The notes under the pieces are model-generated. The model was given only the letters and a program-made list of their open reading frames with translations, was not told the origin of the DNA and did no database searches. Shown here piece after piece: positions 27,601-42,600 of a DNA stretch of 64,000 nucleotides. Position 1 is the stretch's first letter. Every line of letters starts with the position of its first letter. The translations under genes and the position numbers were made by a program. Origin of the DNA: Lepidostoma basale. Its lineage: Eukaryota > Arthropoda > Insecta > Trichoptera > Lepidostomatidae. The stretch is taken from the NCBI GenBank assembly GCA_022606425.2, contig JAHDVF020001336.1, positions 744,001 through 808,000 of the forward strand. The letters run 5' to 3'.

Positions 27601-30600
27601 TTATGAACAAAATAAGGAAAGGGTCATTAAGATGGTTTGGACACATGGAAAGAATGAGTGAAGACAGAATGGTAAAGAAGGTATATGTAAACGGCGTGAA
27701 CGGAGCTAGAAATAGAGGAAGGCCAAGGAAAACGTGGCACGATCAAATCAATCAAATATTGAATGTCGGTCACGTCAGGAGTCGGAAAAATCGACGTGCG
27801 TGCATGACAAGATGTATGAATGTAGAGGAAGCGAAAAACGTATGTCAGGACAGAACAGTGTGGCGTTCCATTCTTTCTGCCTACCCCTCCGGGGAGACGG
27901 CGTGATGGTAAGTTAGTTAAGTTAAGACTAAATTACACACAAAATAAAAATGGTAAAACATAAACGCATAATTTTTGTTCGTAAGCTAGATCATTATGGC
28001 TCATCCCCAGGTAGTTTTGGAAATGTGGTGTTCTATGGAACTGTCACTTGACACATCACTTTCACTATTTGAATGCTCCAAAACATTGTTCGAAGGCATA
28101 AAATCACTAGAATATTCATCAACTTATTCTCACTGCCACTTTCCAAAAGGATTCGCTGTATTTCATACTCATTTGATGAAATATTACAAGCGCGACGAGT
28201 TTGTTTACGAGTGCGTTCGGCCATTTCGGAGGTATTGACAGATGTTAAAATTTCGTAATGTTTTGTAATAAATAATATGAAATAAATTGTGATTATTACA
28301 TTTTATTATGAAATCGGTAACCGAAATATACTTATTTATGTCATTTTTATGAATAAAGTTATTGTCATTCAGTTTTAATGTAAAAAAAATTACTTCAAAG
28401 ACAAACCGGCGATTCACCGGCTTTGTGAGTCAGTGACAAATTGACCTTGGCCGGTGATTCGTCGGCTTTGTGTTGCAATGGGTTAATCACTTATATTTCT
28501 GCTCAAGAGCATCCATCAAGCAGAGTCCATCAAGATGGAGATCTTGTTGCATTTGTTTTGATAAACAATTTTCTTTATTTGTTTGATTTAAGAATTGATT
28601 GCCTCACTTTTCTTTCCTAACACATTCATACATTGCGTCGTGCACGCACGTCTATTTCTCGGACTCCTCACGTGGCCGACATTCAATAACTGTTAAAACT
28701 TATTTGATCGTGCCACTTTTCCTTGGTCTTCCTCTGTTTCTAGTCCCATTTACATCGTTAACATATACTTTTTTTAACTATTCTTTCCATATGTCCAAAC
28801 CATCTTAATGATCCTTTCGTTATTTTGTTCATAACACTTTCATTCGCACTGCATTCACTTATTATATTTTCATTTGACACCATACACAGGTTTTTCACAC
28901 ATTCATCTAAGAGATCTCATTTCTACTGCATTTTTTCTAATTTCATCCTTCTTTTGCCAGTTCCATGCTCCGCTTCCATACATAAGGGTCGGTACAAGAG
29001 CACCATTGTGCACTGCTATTTTAGCTTTTTTTTAATAGGCTTTTGTTTGCGATGACAACTTTAAGTGTACGTTGAAAATAAATTTCAATTAAATTTATTT
29101 AAAAAAAAATCATTAACATCACAGTATAATTACTAAATCGCTTATGACTATAGAATACAAAAAAAACTATTATAAACATAAAGAAGACACAATTGTGAAA
29201 TTTAAAAAAAGACAAAATACAATCTAAACAATAAACATAAACACAAAAAACACAAGATAATTAAAAATTAAGTAAACAGAAACAATAAGAAGAACATGGG
29301 ATGCGAATCTCAATTTTATACATTATATAAGAGATAGATGCTTTCTGAGGGTAGCCTCACTATCGGACATTACCTTAGGTAGATTGGTTCTACACAGTGG
29401 CAGGTGAAATAATCTATGTTGCCTTTGTCGCTAAATATGTATCTAAATGTGAATAATGTGATGCGGATGTTGTACGGCAGGTGAACGTGAAGCTGACACA
29501 TCTGGAAGAGCAAGAACGGCGCTCGGAGGAAGCCGTGCAGGCCCTGGACCTTGCGTTGCAGGGGGGCCCGGCCCCCGCCACGCTGCACCTGCAGCTGCAG
29601 GCGCCCCCCTCTCCCCTGCATCTGCAGCGCCTCGCGCAGGGCTCGGAGGTGAGAAACAACTCTTCCTAGAGATACTTGTATATCATATATATTTTTGATC
29701 AATTATCAAGTACATAGTACCACCCAATTGCGATTATCTATTCTAGAAAAATATTATTTGATGTGTTTCAAGAGTGTTAAATTCCAATATTCTTGTGAGA
29801 AATAGTCTTCTTCCTTGCTGTAGACCTATGTGGTCTTTCCCCACTGGTGTCACCAGAGGCAGGTTGGTTTTGGCGGCCTTTAGGTAAAACAATCTATTCT
29901 GTTGGAGATATCTTCTTCAAGTACCCTGTCGGGTCCCCCCAACGTTGGTGATCACCTTGGCAAACCTGTCCCTGTCCTGCACCGCTCGGAACAGCTCCCC
30001 ACACTTCGGATGCCGGTCCCTGAATTTTCCCTTTCAATATCAGTTAGAGAAGGTGGTACTTTTCCCAACGCAGTACATGACCCAGATGTGAAAATCGAAC
30101 CTTGATAGTTGACAACAGCTCGCTGTCAACTCTAGCTCTATTGGGAACCATGTCTTTCCAGGGAATTCTGAGCATTTGGCGATAGAGCCATATTTCAAAA
30201 GCTTCTAGTCTGTTCATTGAGTTGACTTTTCAGGTCCATGTTTCACATCCAAACAATATCTATCAAGGACAAAAAGACGAACATCCTCCTGCACAGCAGA
30301 GTTCTCGAAATATCCTCTGATTAATCTGAAGAAATGGGTTATAAGATGCCCATCTCTTCAAATCTGTGGAGAGTTGGTCCCCAGCATTCCCAAAAGAAAT
30401 TCCATGGGTTAGAATCACGGATAGCTACCATACTCCCTCATGTATGATCATTATATGATCACGAATTTCATTGTGATCCAGGGTTTACGGGCAAACTTCT
30501 CAAATATAAGATAAAATCCTCTTGCGCTTACAATATTTCAACGTGTTGCGTATATTTTGTCTTATAGGATGGAAAATCACCAGTTGATGACGGATTTAGC

Positions 30601-33600
30601 AATATGAACGGGACGGGCAAAAATGGATTCAAGGATGACCCCTTCAAAGATGACCCATTCAGCAGTAAAGCTTCCACAAACGATCCGTTTGCTGCCAACT
30701 TCCCATCCAACAAGCCCAGTGTAAGTTTCTTTTATTATCATTGTTAAAGTAACAGTTTCTTTCAAGGATTATATATACAGTTATGAAAATCTTCAATAAG
30801 ATATTCACCTTCTCTTGCATATGTTGTGTAGCTAGTACACACTGCTTTAATAATTTTATTATTCCTGAGACAATCAGAGTAGTATTTTTCCGGGACGGCC
30901 TTCAAAATGTACTTCAATTTGGCTTTTATCTCCTCAATCGAGTCGAAATGGTGTCTCTAAAGTGGTATTTTGAGTTTGTTAAACAGCCAGAAGTCACACG
31001 GTGCTAAATCAGGCGAAGACGGTGGTTGTGGAATGATATATTATCAAAATCAGTACTCTCCCTTCGGAAAAAAAACATCTTCAGTGATAAGGATCATTTC
31101 TGGTTGAGTGGCTTCGTAAACAAATAAAATTTACGGATTTGGAGCGATGAAAATCCACGTGAGATTATTTTTAAAATTTGAACGATGAATGTTTCAGGAT
31201 GGTTTCGCCTCGGATCCGTTCACAAGTAGTTTTGGCAACTCCACGCCGGATCCCTTCGGAGGAGATGCCTTCAGCGCGACGCAAGACAATAAAACTAAAG
31301 CTGATGACGTAAGTCTTTTATACAAATTGTTTTAATTAATTATATTAAGCATCACGTCTTTGAAGACCACAGTTAATCTGCCGTGAAAATAATAACAGGA
31401 GAAAGAATTCATTACCACACTGTTCTTGCACGTTTCTTTCGTTCCTCAACATTCATACATCACGTTATGTCATCTTGTCATGTCGTCAACATTTAATATT
31501 TGATTGATTTAATTTATTAGGTTTACACCGTGAACATATAATTCATTTATCATTCCTTCTTTATTAATTCTTTCCATGAATTCAAATCATCTTAATGACC
31601 CTTTCATTTGCACAACATTCACTTCTTATATTTGGATTTGTCTAAGAGATCTCATTTTAACTACGTTTATTCTATTGTCATCCTTCTTTTGCCAGTACGA
31701 TGCTTCACTTCCATACATATCTTTTATAATTAAATTTGTCACGGTGTTTGTTATCTCAGACCAAGGATCCGTTTGGCTGCGATCCGTTTGCCATCCTGCA
31801 CGCGCCGACGCGCGACGGCTCGTCGCCGACGCCATCCCTTCCACCCAAGAAGCACAAGCAGCCACCCCCGCGCCCCGCCCCCCCACGCCCCGCCGCACCA
31901 CCCTCGGCCGCGCAGTCCGGCTTCGGGGCGGACTTTGGGGCCTTCAATAACAAGGTAAGCTCATACACAAACACTCTCATCCCCGTCCATAATTGAAACT
32001 CGTTTTAAATTCGTCAATAACAAATTTATTTAATGTTTCTATGTCTCTTTTGACACTCTAAAACAAAATATTGTGAAATTACCTTTGTCTGATTTTATAT
32101 CATTCTTTAAAATATTAATATTTTACATAAACCTTTTGAAATGAAAGAATTTTTATTATGAATTAAAACACCTTTTTTTTCTTCTTTATTTTTATCGACA
32201 TGTTTCAAAGGTTTTTTACATCTTTATCATCGAGAGAATGATACAAAATTCGGTTTTATATCATTTTGATTCCAATAATGAAGGTTTAAAACGTTCGAAA
32301 CATACTTACTTCCTATGGCCATACAACTCTTGAAGAGTTTCAGCCTCCTTGATGATTTTTCGCCAAGCTCCTCGATCCTGCGCCTTTTGCTCCCAGCAGT
32401 CCGATTCGCCCAACCTAGCCAGGTCAGTCAGAACATTGTCCATTAGGCGCTGTCTAGGCCTTCCTAGAGGTCTTACTCCAGTCGGCCTAGACGCGTACAG
32501 GGCCTTGATCGCTCTGGTCTCTTCGGCTCGGCATACGTGCCCAATGCTTCGAAACATGTATTGAAAATGAACAAAGTGAAAAGAAAGTGTTTTAATTAAT
32601 AAAAATAAAATTCATTATGCATTTCCAATAATTACGCTTTGAGTTTATCAAAAAAAAATATGACGACCTTTGTGACAGAGTGGCTAGAGCTTTGACTGTA
32701 ACAACGAAGGTCCCGGGTTCAATTATCGGAATGGCAGTGTGATTGTCACACTGTCTTTGTCTGACGTAGAATTCATCAGTTATCCTAGTGACTATATGTA
32801 CACATTTCAAAGTCTATTGATTTAAAAAAAAACATAATTACTTTAATATAAGTTAAAGGGTTATTTGGACGTGAATTCATTTTGACTAATAATTTTAGTT
32901 AGTATTAAAGTTCGTATTTAACAAATGAATATTATTTTAGTATAAATACTTTTTATATACTTTAATGTCATTTGTTTTGTATTTTTTAGTGTTAAAATGT
33001 AATATTCTTTGTTTCTATATACATTCGAACTCGGTTATTACGATCAAGGAAATAACGTGATTTAGGATGTAACGAGGAAATAGATACTTCATGTCTTCAT
33101 GTGATGGGTATTTTTGAAAGCATTTAAAAATACTTATTCTCTGATATAACGAGTAATGCTTATAACGAGGAAATTTGTTCGGTCCCGTCTTCCTCGTAAT
33201 CGCCGAGTTCGGCTGTATATATATGTATAACCTCTATTAGATATATTAACCTATTTGTATATAATACGGGAAGATTTAAGTATAATGCGATTCACACTCG
33301 AAACTGATTTTAGAGAAACTGCTTGAGTTGAAAATACAGTGAAATCCGGATTATACATCCCCGTATTTAACGTTTTCCCGCCAATGGAGTTTTATTATTT
33401 CAGTCCCGATATATTTTAGTAAATTTTTTTACCTGCTTTTACGTTTTTTCCCCCCCAATTTACGTCGAAAATATGCGAGTTACGCGCGCTTGACAATGAG
33501 GCGCATCATTTCGGCCGTGATTGGTCGGCATACAGCGCGCAACGTGGTGATTGGCCGAATTTTTTTAATTTTTTCCGATTTACATCTCTCCTTCTGTCAT

Positions 33601-36600
33601 TCGTATTTCAACTCGATTTGTAACGCTTCGTTTTTTTTTACATTAATCGCGATCGTCATTTACAACCAGTAATTACGTTATTTGTTTTATTTTTTTCAAA
33701 GTTAATTATAATATTGTATTTTCTTTTTTTTACATCTGTTTCATTTTGGTTCACGCATTTTGCGTACTAATCTACGTGATTTAAAAAAAAAATGTTTTTT
33801 TTTTCAATATCTCTACATTGGTTTCATTTCAGTTCACGTGTTTCGCGAACAAATCTACGTGATTTAAAAATAAATTAATGTTGTTATTTTTCAATACCCC
33901 CCATTTATGTTTTTTTTCCTCAGTCCCTTAAAAAACGTAAAATAGGGGTTTCACTGTATTATAATTTATAAAAAAAATCAATATAAGTTGGTGATCGTAT
34001 CGTGCTACAAATCTCACCTGTAAACGGTATTTCCAAATAAATACTGCTTTTCAGAAAGGAGTATTTTTTTTTTTATACAACAGGTCCTTTGAACCCAATT
34101 ACTGCATGCAATTTGGTTTAGCTCTTATATTCATTCTCGTGACGTGTGAAGGTAGCCAATCTATCGCCATTTTATTATCACATGAATTCTACACCAGACC
34201 AAAGACAGTGTGATAATCAAACTGCCATCGCTGGAAATCTAACCCATGACCTTTGATATGGCAGTCAGAGCTCTAACTATTCTGCCACTGATCGAATGAC
34301 GACGTGGCAGATTGGCAAGTGCTATAACTGCCATACCGAAGGTCCCGGGTTCAATTCCCGGCGAAGGCATTGTGATTGTCACGCTGTCTTTGGTCTGGTG
34401 TAGAATTCTAGTGTAGAATATATTGGCTACCTAAATGTCATGAGAATCAGCTAAAATAAATTGTAGATTGGGTTTCGAACGACCTGTAGTTTACAAAAAA
34501 ATATACTAAAAAAAACTTGCGTAGAGTTTCATGTCTAAATAAGATGAAACAATGATAATAATAATCATTAAAAATGTGTTACAATACATGTACTTCATTT
34601 CGAAAAGTATGCTCATTTCAAAATACCATTTATGGCCGTTTGCATGAGTCTAGAGTCAGTATACAGAGTGGAAATTATACCCAGATTTTAATTAATTTGC
34701 TGCTCTGAATACTGACAAATTAAAACAACTCTGATTGTCAATATATATTAGAAAAAATGCCGTTTATTTTTTGATATAACACACGTTCACAACGTAATAT
34801 CTCATACTTTGCGTTTTTGCCTACGACGCCGACTACGAGTTTTATCATACTTTTTTGGCTTGCCATATTCGTGCAGCTTAGAGTATCAGTGTAAATATCA
34901 ATAAATAGTCAGAGATCGACATTTTTCATATTGATGAAACAATGATAAAAAACTTTGCAATATTGAGTAGAGAAACGTCGCACTCTTCATGCATTATTTT
35001 CAGCAATTATTTTATTATTCTAATTCATAACGATTTCATCCTTATTTATATAATTAACTAACAAACCATCACGCCGTCTCCCCAAAGGGGTAGGCAGAGA
35101 GAATCTACTGCCACATTTCTTTCCTTATATACTTCTCTTGCTTCCTCAACATTCATACATGGTGTTATACACGCACGTCGATTTCTCCGACTCTTCAGTT
35201 GACTGACATTTAATATTTGATTTATTTGAGCGTGCTGCATTTTTCTCGGTCTTTCTCTATTTCTAGTTCCATTTACATCGTTAACATAATCTTTTATCAT
35301 TCTTTCTTTCCATGCGTCCAAACCATCTTAACGATCCTTTCGTTATTTTGTTCATAACACTTATATTTTCATTTGACACTGTATCATACACAGTTTTTCA
35401 ACACATTCATCTGAGAGATCGTATATTTATTTATATATTGACAATTATTGTTATTTTTATACATATTCATTAGTAAATAATCTAGTATTTAATTATTTAT
35501 AAGTTTTCTCTCCTGTGGTGCGTGATAAAATCAATTTCGATTCATCTTCGCACCGCAGGGAGAATGTTGTGTTTAGAATTTATTTGTATAATAAGTATTA
35601 CCATATATCAATAATTTTTTTAAATTTCTGCCATACATTTTCATCCCAATTTTTTAAATTGAAAATTAAGACAATTATAATTTATGATTTCACTGCCTCA
35701 AGTATGCAATTTTTCAATTTATGATTTGATCAATTGGATGTGAAAGTGTATAATACGCAGTCTTATGGTAAATAATATATTAATTTAGTACAACTTTTTC
35801 AAACTAAACCTGTCTGAATCTATTTGTTATATAACATTAGAATATTTTGAACTTGGAACCGTGAGACTAGTTAACCCATTGCACCACTAATAAAGATGAC
35901 ATAATTTGTTCATATAATTAATTAATTGATTGTCGTTCAATAGAGGAATATTGAAAGAAGGGTTGGGGCAGGCAACAAAGTGAATGGTGCACTTAAAGTT
36001 GTCATCGCAAACAAAAACCTATCCAAAAAAGCTAGAATGGCAGTGCACAATGGTGTTCTTCTACCGACCCTTATGTATGGAAGCGAAGCATGGAACTGGC
36101 AAAGGAAGGATGAAAGTAGAATAAATGCAGTAGAAATGAGATCTCTTAGACGAATGTGTGGATATTCTGTGTATGATAGAGTGTCGAATGAAAATATAAG
36201 AAGTGAATGCGGTGCGAATGATGGTGTCATGAACAAAATAATGAAAGGATCATTAAGATGGTTTGGACATATGGAAAGAATGAATGAAGAAAGAATGGTA
36301 AAAAAATTATATGTTAATGATGTAAATGGTACCAGAAATAGAGGAAGACCGAGGAAAACGTGGCACGATCAAATAAATCAAATATTGAATGTCGGCCATG
36401 TGAGGAGTCAGAGAAATCGACGCGCGTGCATGACACGATGTATGAATGTTGAGGAAGCGAGAGAAATATGTCAGGAAAGAAAGGTGTGGCAGTCCATTCT
36501 AGTTTAATTTGTTCATACAACACACTATTTAATTTTGACTCATTTTTTATTACAATAACATTAAGACTAAATTAAACACAAAATAAAAATGGTAAAACAT

Positions 36601-39600
36601 AAAAGCATAATTTTTTTTTTGTTCATAAGCTAGATCATTATGGCTCATCCCCAGGTAGTTTTGGAAACGTGATGTTCTATGGAACTGTCACTTGACACAT
36701 CACTTTCACTATTTGAACGCTCCAAAACATTGTTCGAAGGCGTAAAATCACTAGAATATTCATCAACTTCATTCTCACTGCCACTTTCCAAAAGGATTCG
36801 CTGTATTTCATCCTCATTTGATGAAATATTACAAGCGCGACGAGTTTGTTTACTAGTGCTTTCGGCCATTTTGGAGGTATTGACAGATGTTTAAATATTG
36901 TAATATTTTGTAATAATTTATGTGAAATAAATTATGATTATAAATTTTATTATGAAATTAGTAACCGAAATATACTTATTTATGTCATTTTTATGAATAA
37001 AGTGATTGTCATTCAGTTCATAAAATAAATCACTTCAAAGACAAGCCGGCGATTTGCCGGCTTATATATTATATTTAAAAAAAGAATAGGAACATCCTTT
37101 GAATTACTAATTTTTCAAATTCATTATAAAATTTTGTATATTCTGAAAACCTTTACAAATGCCTGTTTAGATTGACAAAGTTGTACTTTATTTTGATTTA
37201 TTTTATATGTACAGTAGAACGTTGTTTATCCAGACGTCAGTTAACCGGATCGTCAATTATCCGGACAAGCCGAGATGAAAATCTCTTATTATTTTTCCAG
37301 TACTGTAGAGTAATGTAAGCATTTTATGTACATGTACTACATACATACTTGTTTTTGCCGAGGAAAAATAAAATCGATTTACACCTTATTTTGCTAAAAG
37401 AATTAGCTATTGTTTGATTATCCGGAAAAATCGGTATCCGGAACACCCGGGTCTTAATTAGTCCGGATAAACGACGTTCTTCTGTAATATTTTTTGAAGG
37501 CATTGGATTTTTATTTCATGCTTTCAATTTGAATTTTTTAATAGATGTTATTTATTATTTAATTATTTATTTTATATACTAACAAAATTAAACAGTATTA
37601 TATTAAGCCTTTTTTCATTGGAAATCAAAATGAAACCCGTAATCATACATTAATAATACGTCAATCAATCCAATTATTTATTGTGGATTTATTTTGAGAT
37701 TCAACGAAGAAAGTTTGTAATATTGAATTTGTCCGTTTAGCGTTTACTCGTTTACTTGTAATCTCTGGTTTGTGTTCATGCTAGCGGTGCAACTAACTTA
37801 GGTATGCATGAAACTATTTCTACTTTCTTTTTTGTTTCGTCACACGTACACACACACAATAGCCGTTTCAGCACAAATCACAGTCGGATTGTTGGGATAT
37901 CATTTTTTTGCTCGCTGAAAACAAACGCTAGATACCAAATGGTGTCTACTGAACATTTAACATTTTTTCAATTATAATTCACTTTATAACCACACTCGTC
38001 ACATATTATTGATCGATGGGATTTGAAAAAAATAGATTACTCACCGCTCACCCGAAACTGTTATAGGACGCAGCGGTGCTCTTTTGTCAGCTTTGCTCAT
38101 ACAATCCCTAGGCCCGTCCCCCATCCGTGCGGGACTTATGTTAACTGGGGAATGCAGCATGAAGGATTCCAGGCCACATTTAATCCAATTTAATATCAAA
38201 ACATTCACAAGTATATTTATATTATATTTAATAATGTAACACCACAAATGAAGTACTTCATACGTTAGTATATTTATTGTAGGGTAACATACAGTGATTG
38301 TTAACACAAATGCAAATGAACAAACTAACAGTTAAATAAAGACATAGAAGGTTACCCGCCACTTACCCGAAGCTATTATAGGACGCAGCGGCGCCCCTTC
38401 GTCAGCTTCGCTCAAACAATCCCTAGACCCGCCCCCCATCCACGCAGGACGTACATTAGCTGGAGAATGCATCATTCCAGAAAAAAAAGCAAAAGGCAAA
38501 AAGGGATCTCCTTCTCTGGTTTCAATCCTGGGATTGGTTTGTAGCAATTTCTTCCATTCTTCCCTGTCTTGTGCGGCTCTTTTGAAATCTGCATATGATG
38601 AGCAGCGCACGTCCGCCAACAGGTCCTCCAGGTACTCTCAGCGTGAGCGTCCCCTAGAGTTTGTCCCCTCGGTCATACCCTCCATTATGGCATGCAAGCT
38701 TCTTGTCGTATTACATGGCCGATCCATCTTGCACGCCTTTCGGACAAGGTCCTGAGCAGGTGCCTTCCTCCTTTAATTCTTTGGAGAACCTCCTCATTTG
38801 TGATGTGGTCTCTCCAGGAAATTCCTAATAGTCTTCTATAGAACCACATCTCAAAAGCCTCAAGTCTCCGTTTATCTCTTTCGGATAGGCACCCGTGCAA
38901 ATGAGGTCTACTGCTTTGACCTCGCCCTGTAGGGCTCTTCTCCAGGTGGCTCTAGGTTTGCCTCGCTTCCTCTTTCCCCCCATAGGGGGCCAGTCTAGTG
39001 CGCCCTGAGCGATGCAGGCTGGGTTCCGTCTCAGGGTGTGACCAATCCACAGCAATTTGCGCCTAGCGACTTGTTCTCTGTTTGGCTTTACGCCCGCCAT
39101 GGTCCAGAGAACGGCATTTGACACTGTTTGGGACCAATAAATTTTGAATATTGAGTGAAGGGACCTATTTATAAACACCTGGAGTTTTCCAATAACGTCC
39201 ACGGTAGATTTCCAAGTCTCACATCCGTACAGCAGTACGCTTTTAACGCTACTGTTGAATATTTGGAGCTTGAGCTTTCCCGAAATGATACTGGAACGCC
39301 ATACAGGGCGAAGCATTTTTTTTTGTTTCTATGTTATATTGGTTTATTATTTATAATAATGGGTAGTTAAACATTAAAAGACCCATCAATCAACGCCACA
39401 CATATATATTTTAATTTATTACACTATTTTACTACACATAATCCTATAAAACTATGATTCTCTACAGAAGATTCCAATTTGTTTTTTTCCAATCTATTGT
39501 ACACAGTTTTTTTTTCTTTTCATGAAATTAGTTATTAATGTTTACTTTTTATTTTATCTCTGTGAGAACTTTTTCATTTGTACTCGTTAGTTTTTCAATT

Positions 39601-42600
39601 AACTACTGTTTTTATCGTAAATAAAATGTCGTACTGTAGTCATCGTATTAGGGTATTTTGTTTAAGCTATGAATAAAAAAGTGATGAAACGTTTTTCGAT
39701 TTGACTCATTTACAGTTATACATAACAAAAGTATTATTTTTCTTTGTTTTCATAAAAAGGGCTTTATCTCTTCTATTCTCTTGCCATTGTGGTGGAAGGT
39801 TTGGTCTACTTTGTGTTGTTTCCAGGGGTGCTAGGTCTTATATTTTTAGTAACACCACATGTGGAGGCATCTTCCTTGCCCCGATGTGTCTTATAACATA
39901 CTTAATTTCTCAGTGATAGAACGTTTGGCTCCTAATCCAGTGGACTTGGGTTCAAGTCTGAACATGACCCAATTCCTTCTTCATATTAATTACCTATTTT
40001 CTATTATCTATTATTGAAGGTTGTAAAATAAATTCTAATACTGATTTCAATAATATTTGAATACAGTTTTCATATCTTTAAAAAAAATCCTAGAAGAAGC
40101 TCAAGTTCTAGTTTAGTTTAAAAAAAGAACAGTTTTTTTTTAGCTTTGTTTTAATCGTTTGTGTGCTGGGCCTTTTTTCATAATATGTACTAAAATTGCA
40201 TGTTAACCGTCGTGTTGCCATGTGGTCAATTGAGTTTCCACTGCCAATTTAAAGTTGATTTTCTTAAAACCTATGGACCCTAATATTATAAAAAAAATTG
40301 TAATCCTCCATTGAAGTGTTCTCAATATTTCGTAATAAAAAAAAAAGCAAAAAATTACTTCATTCATCCCAAAAAAAATATTTTCTAAGACTGCCCTCAC
40401 CTTCATTCGTGTTAAGGTAGAATTTGTTTTGCTAATATTTACAACTTTATCAAAAGTGACAAATACTTACTCGCTGTTTTGAACGTATTATAAATTATAT
40501 CTTTGGCCTTTTCATAGGTACATAATAATACCGACTGTGGACGGAAAAAGGGACAAATATTAATACGTACTCGTTGTCTTGAACGTACTATACATTTTGC
40601 CTAGGTGCCTTTATCATACGTAAAATCTCGTAAAGTCTCGCCCCGCCGGCCGCGGCGGAGCGAGACAAGTTTATACTTGGTGCCAGTCGCTCGTATGCTG
40701 TGACGCATTCCATATCAGAAATCGCATGGTTCCAGGAAAAAATTAATAATGATATGTTTTTCAAATAATCCATGTATGTTATAGATATCGATCTATTCCT
40801 AATGAAATTCCCTACAAGATGACATAAATTAAATTTTGATTCATCGAGTCATATGCTTGATATTTAGATAAAGTTAGCGGTAAACTGAATTGACCACATG
40901 GGAGCGAGTGTTTTGTTTTGAACACGGTACGTTAAGGGTTAAAAAACAGGGGAAAAAATGAAAAATTGGGATGCTAAATAAAAAATCATAACAAGCGGAC
41001 GCAGCGCACCATCCAAATACCAGAGATATACTGTCCATCGATGTCATATCGACGACATGCAGTTTATGATTGATATTCGTTCTTCGAAATATCGACGATA
41101 GCATTCAAACGGTTAAATAATCAATCTGTAGTTTCATGATCAATCAATTCTGGTATTAAGGGGTTAATCTTTTGATTGCCGGCACTTTTGAGATAACTAT
41201 GTCAAAATAGCCGCAATTTTAGAGAAATTAATTCAAAAGTAAAATGCATTATGTCTTTTATAAACAGTCTATAAAATAAATCTTTTAATTTATCGTATGG
41301 TAAGTGCATTGACTGCCACCCCGTAGGTTCCGGGTTCGATTCCCGGCGAGGGCATGTGATTGTCACACTGTCTTTGGTCTGGTATAGAATTCACGTGACA
41401 ATAAAATGGCGATAGATTAGCTACCTATCACATGTCATGAAAATCACTATGATAGCTATAATACCCTTTACATCGATTTGTCTCATGCTGTCTGATGTAA
41501 AGAGCGATTCAACAAAATTATAATAATAATAATAATGAATCTCTTTTGTATTTAGTCGGCTCCTTTGACATATGTGCACCTGCACCATTTCTTATATTTG
41601 TGGGCCAGGGCGACACAAAAACTTACCACTGTAGTTTTGTATGCATATTGTAAAAAATTGTACAGCCAGCAGACACCATTCTCACGACCACCATAAAATT
41701 TGTAAGCCGTGACATTAATTTAGCTTTATCTCGGCGTGTAAACAATATTCCCAGCCGAGTCCAGACACTACGAGTAATGGACCTTTATTGGCTGGCTGTC
41801 CTCTGTTATTTTTTACGCCGTGCCTATTAACTACAAATGAACAACACTTTTCTTTTACATTTAATTAAGTCTTTTAATTCTAAGTATGCTTTTTTCTTAT
41901 TAAAAATATATTCAAATGTAGCACTGACTCACTCCCTCACACTCTGTCTAAAACGTATAAATGATTCTTTTATGACTTCGATCCATCGGATTCGGCAGTT
42001 CTCGCTAGTGTAGCTAGAGCCAACCAAAGGGTTCTTTTCTCTCTCTTTCTCAGCTTATTACCGTCTACTCCTGGACAAAGGTCTCCTCCATCCGCTTCCA
42101 TGTCACTCTGTCTTGTGCAGATTGCATCCAGGTTATTCCGACATGTCTGTTCAGATCATCCTTCTACCGTAGTTGCCCTGCACTTCTCTTTGCCGTCTTC
42201 TTATCCATTTTTCTTCTTAGCTTCTGACTACGTGATCTGCCCATTGCCATTTTAGAGTCACCACCCGGTGGATGATGTCAATGATTGTTTTTTCTCTCAC
42301 CGTATCGTTTCTGACTATGTCTCACTAGGCTTATTCCTAACATGGCTCTTTCCATGGCTGTTTGGGTCACTCGTAGTTTCTTGGCACTTTGTTTTGACAG
42401 AAAAGTTTCAAGACCAAAAGTACCAACTAGCAGAAAGCAGGCTTCATAGATTTTTCGTTTCGGGTTGATAGGTATTTTTAGATTTTTAAGGATATTACTC
42501 TCTTAGGCTTATTCCTAAGATAACTATAATGAAGAGTTAAGCTTAGTTTTCTAATTGTTATTGTTTGTATAGTGTTATTAGTAGAATCGAAAATTGTTTC

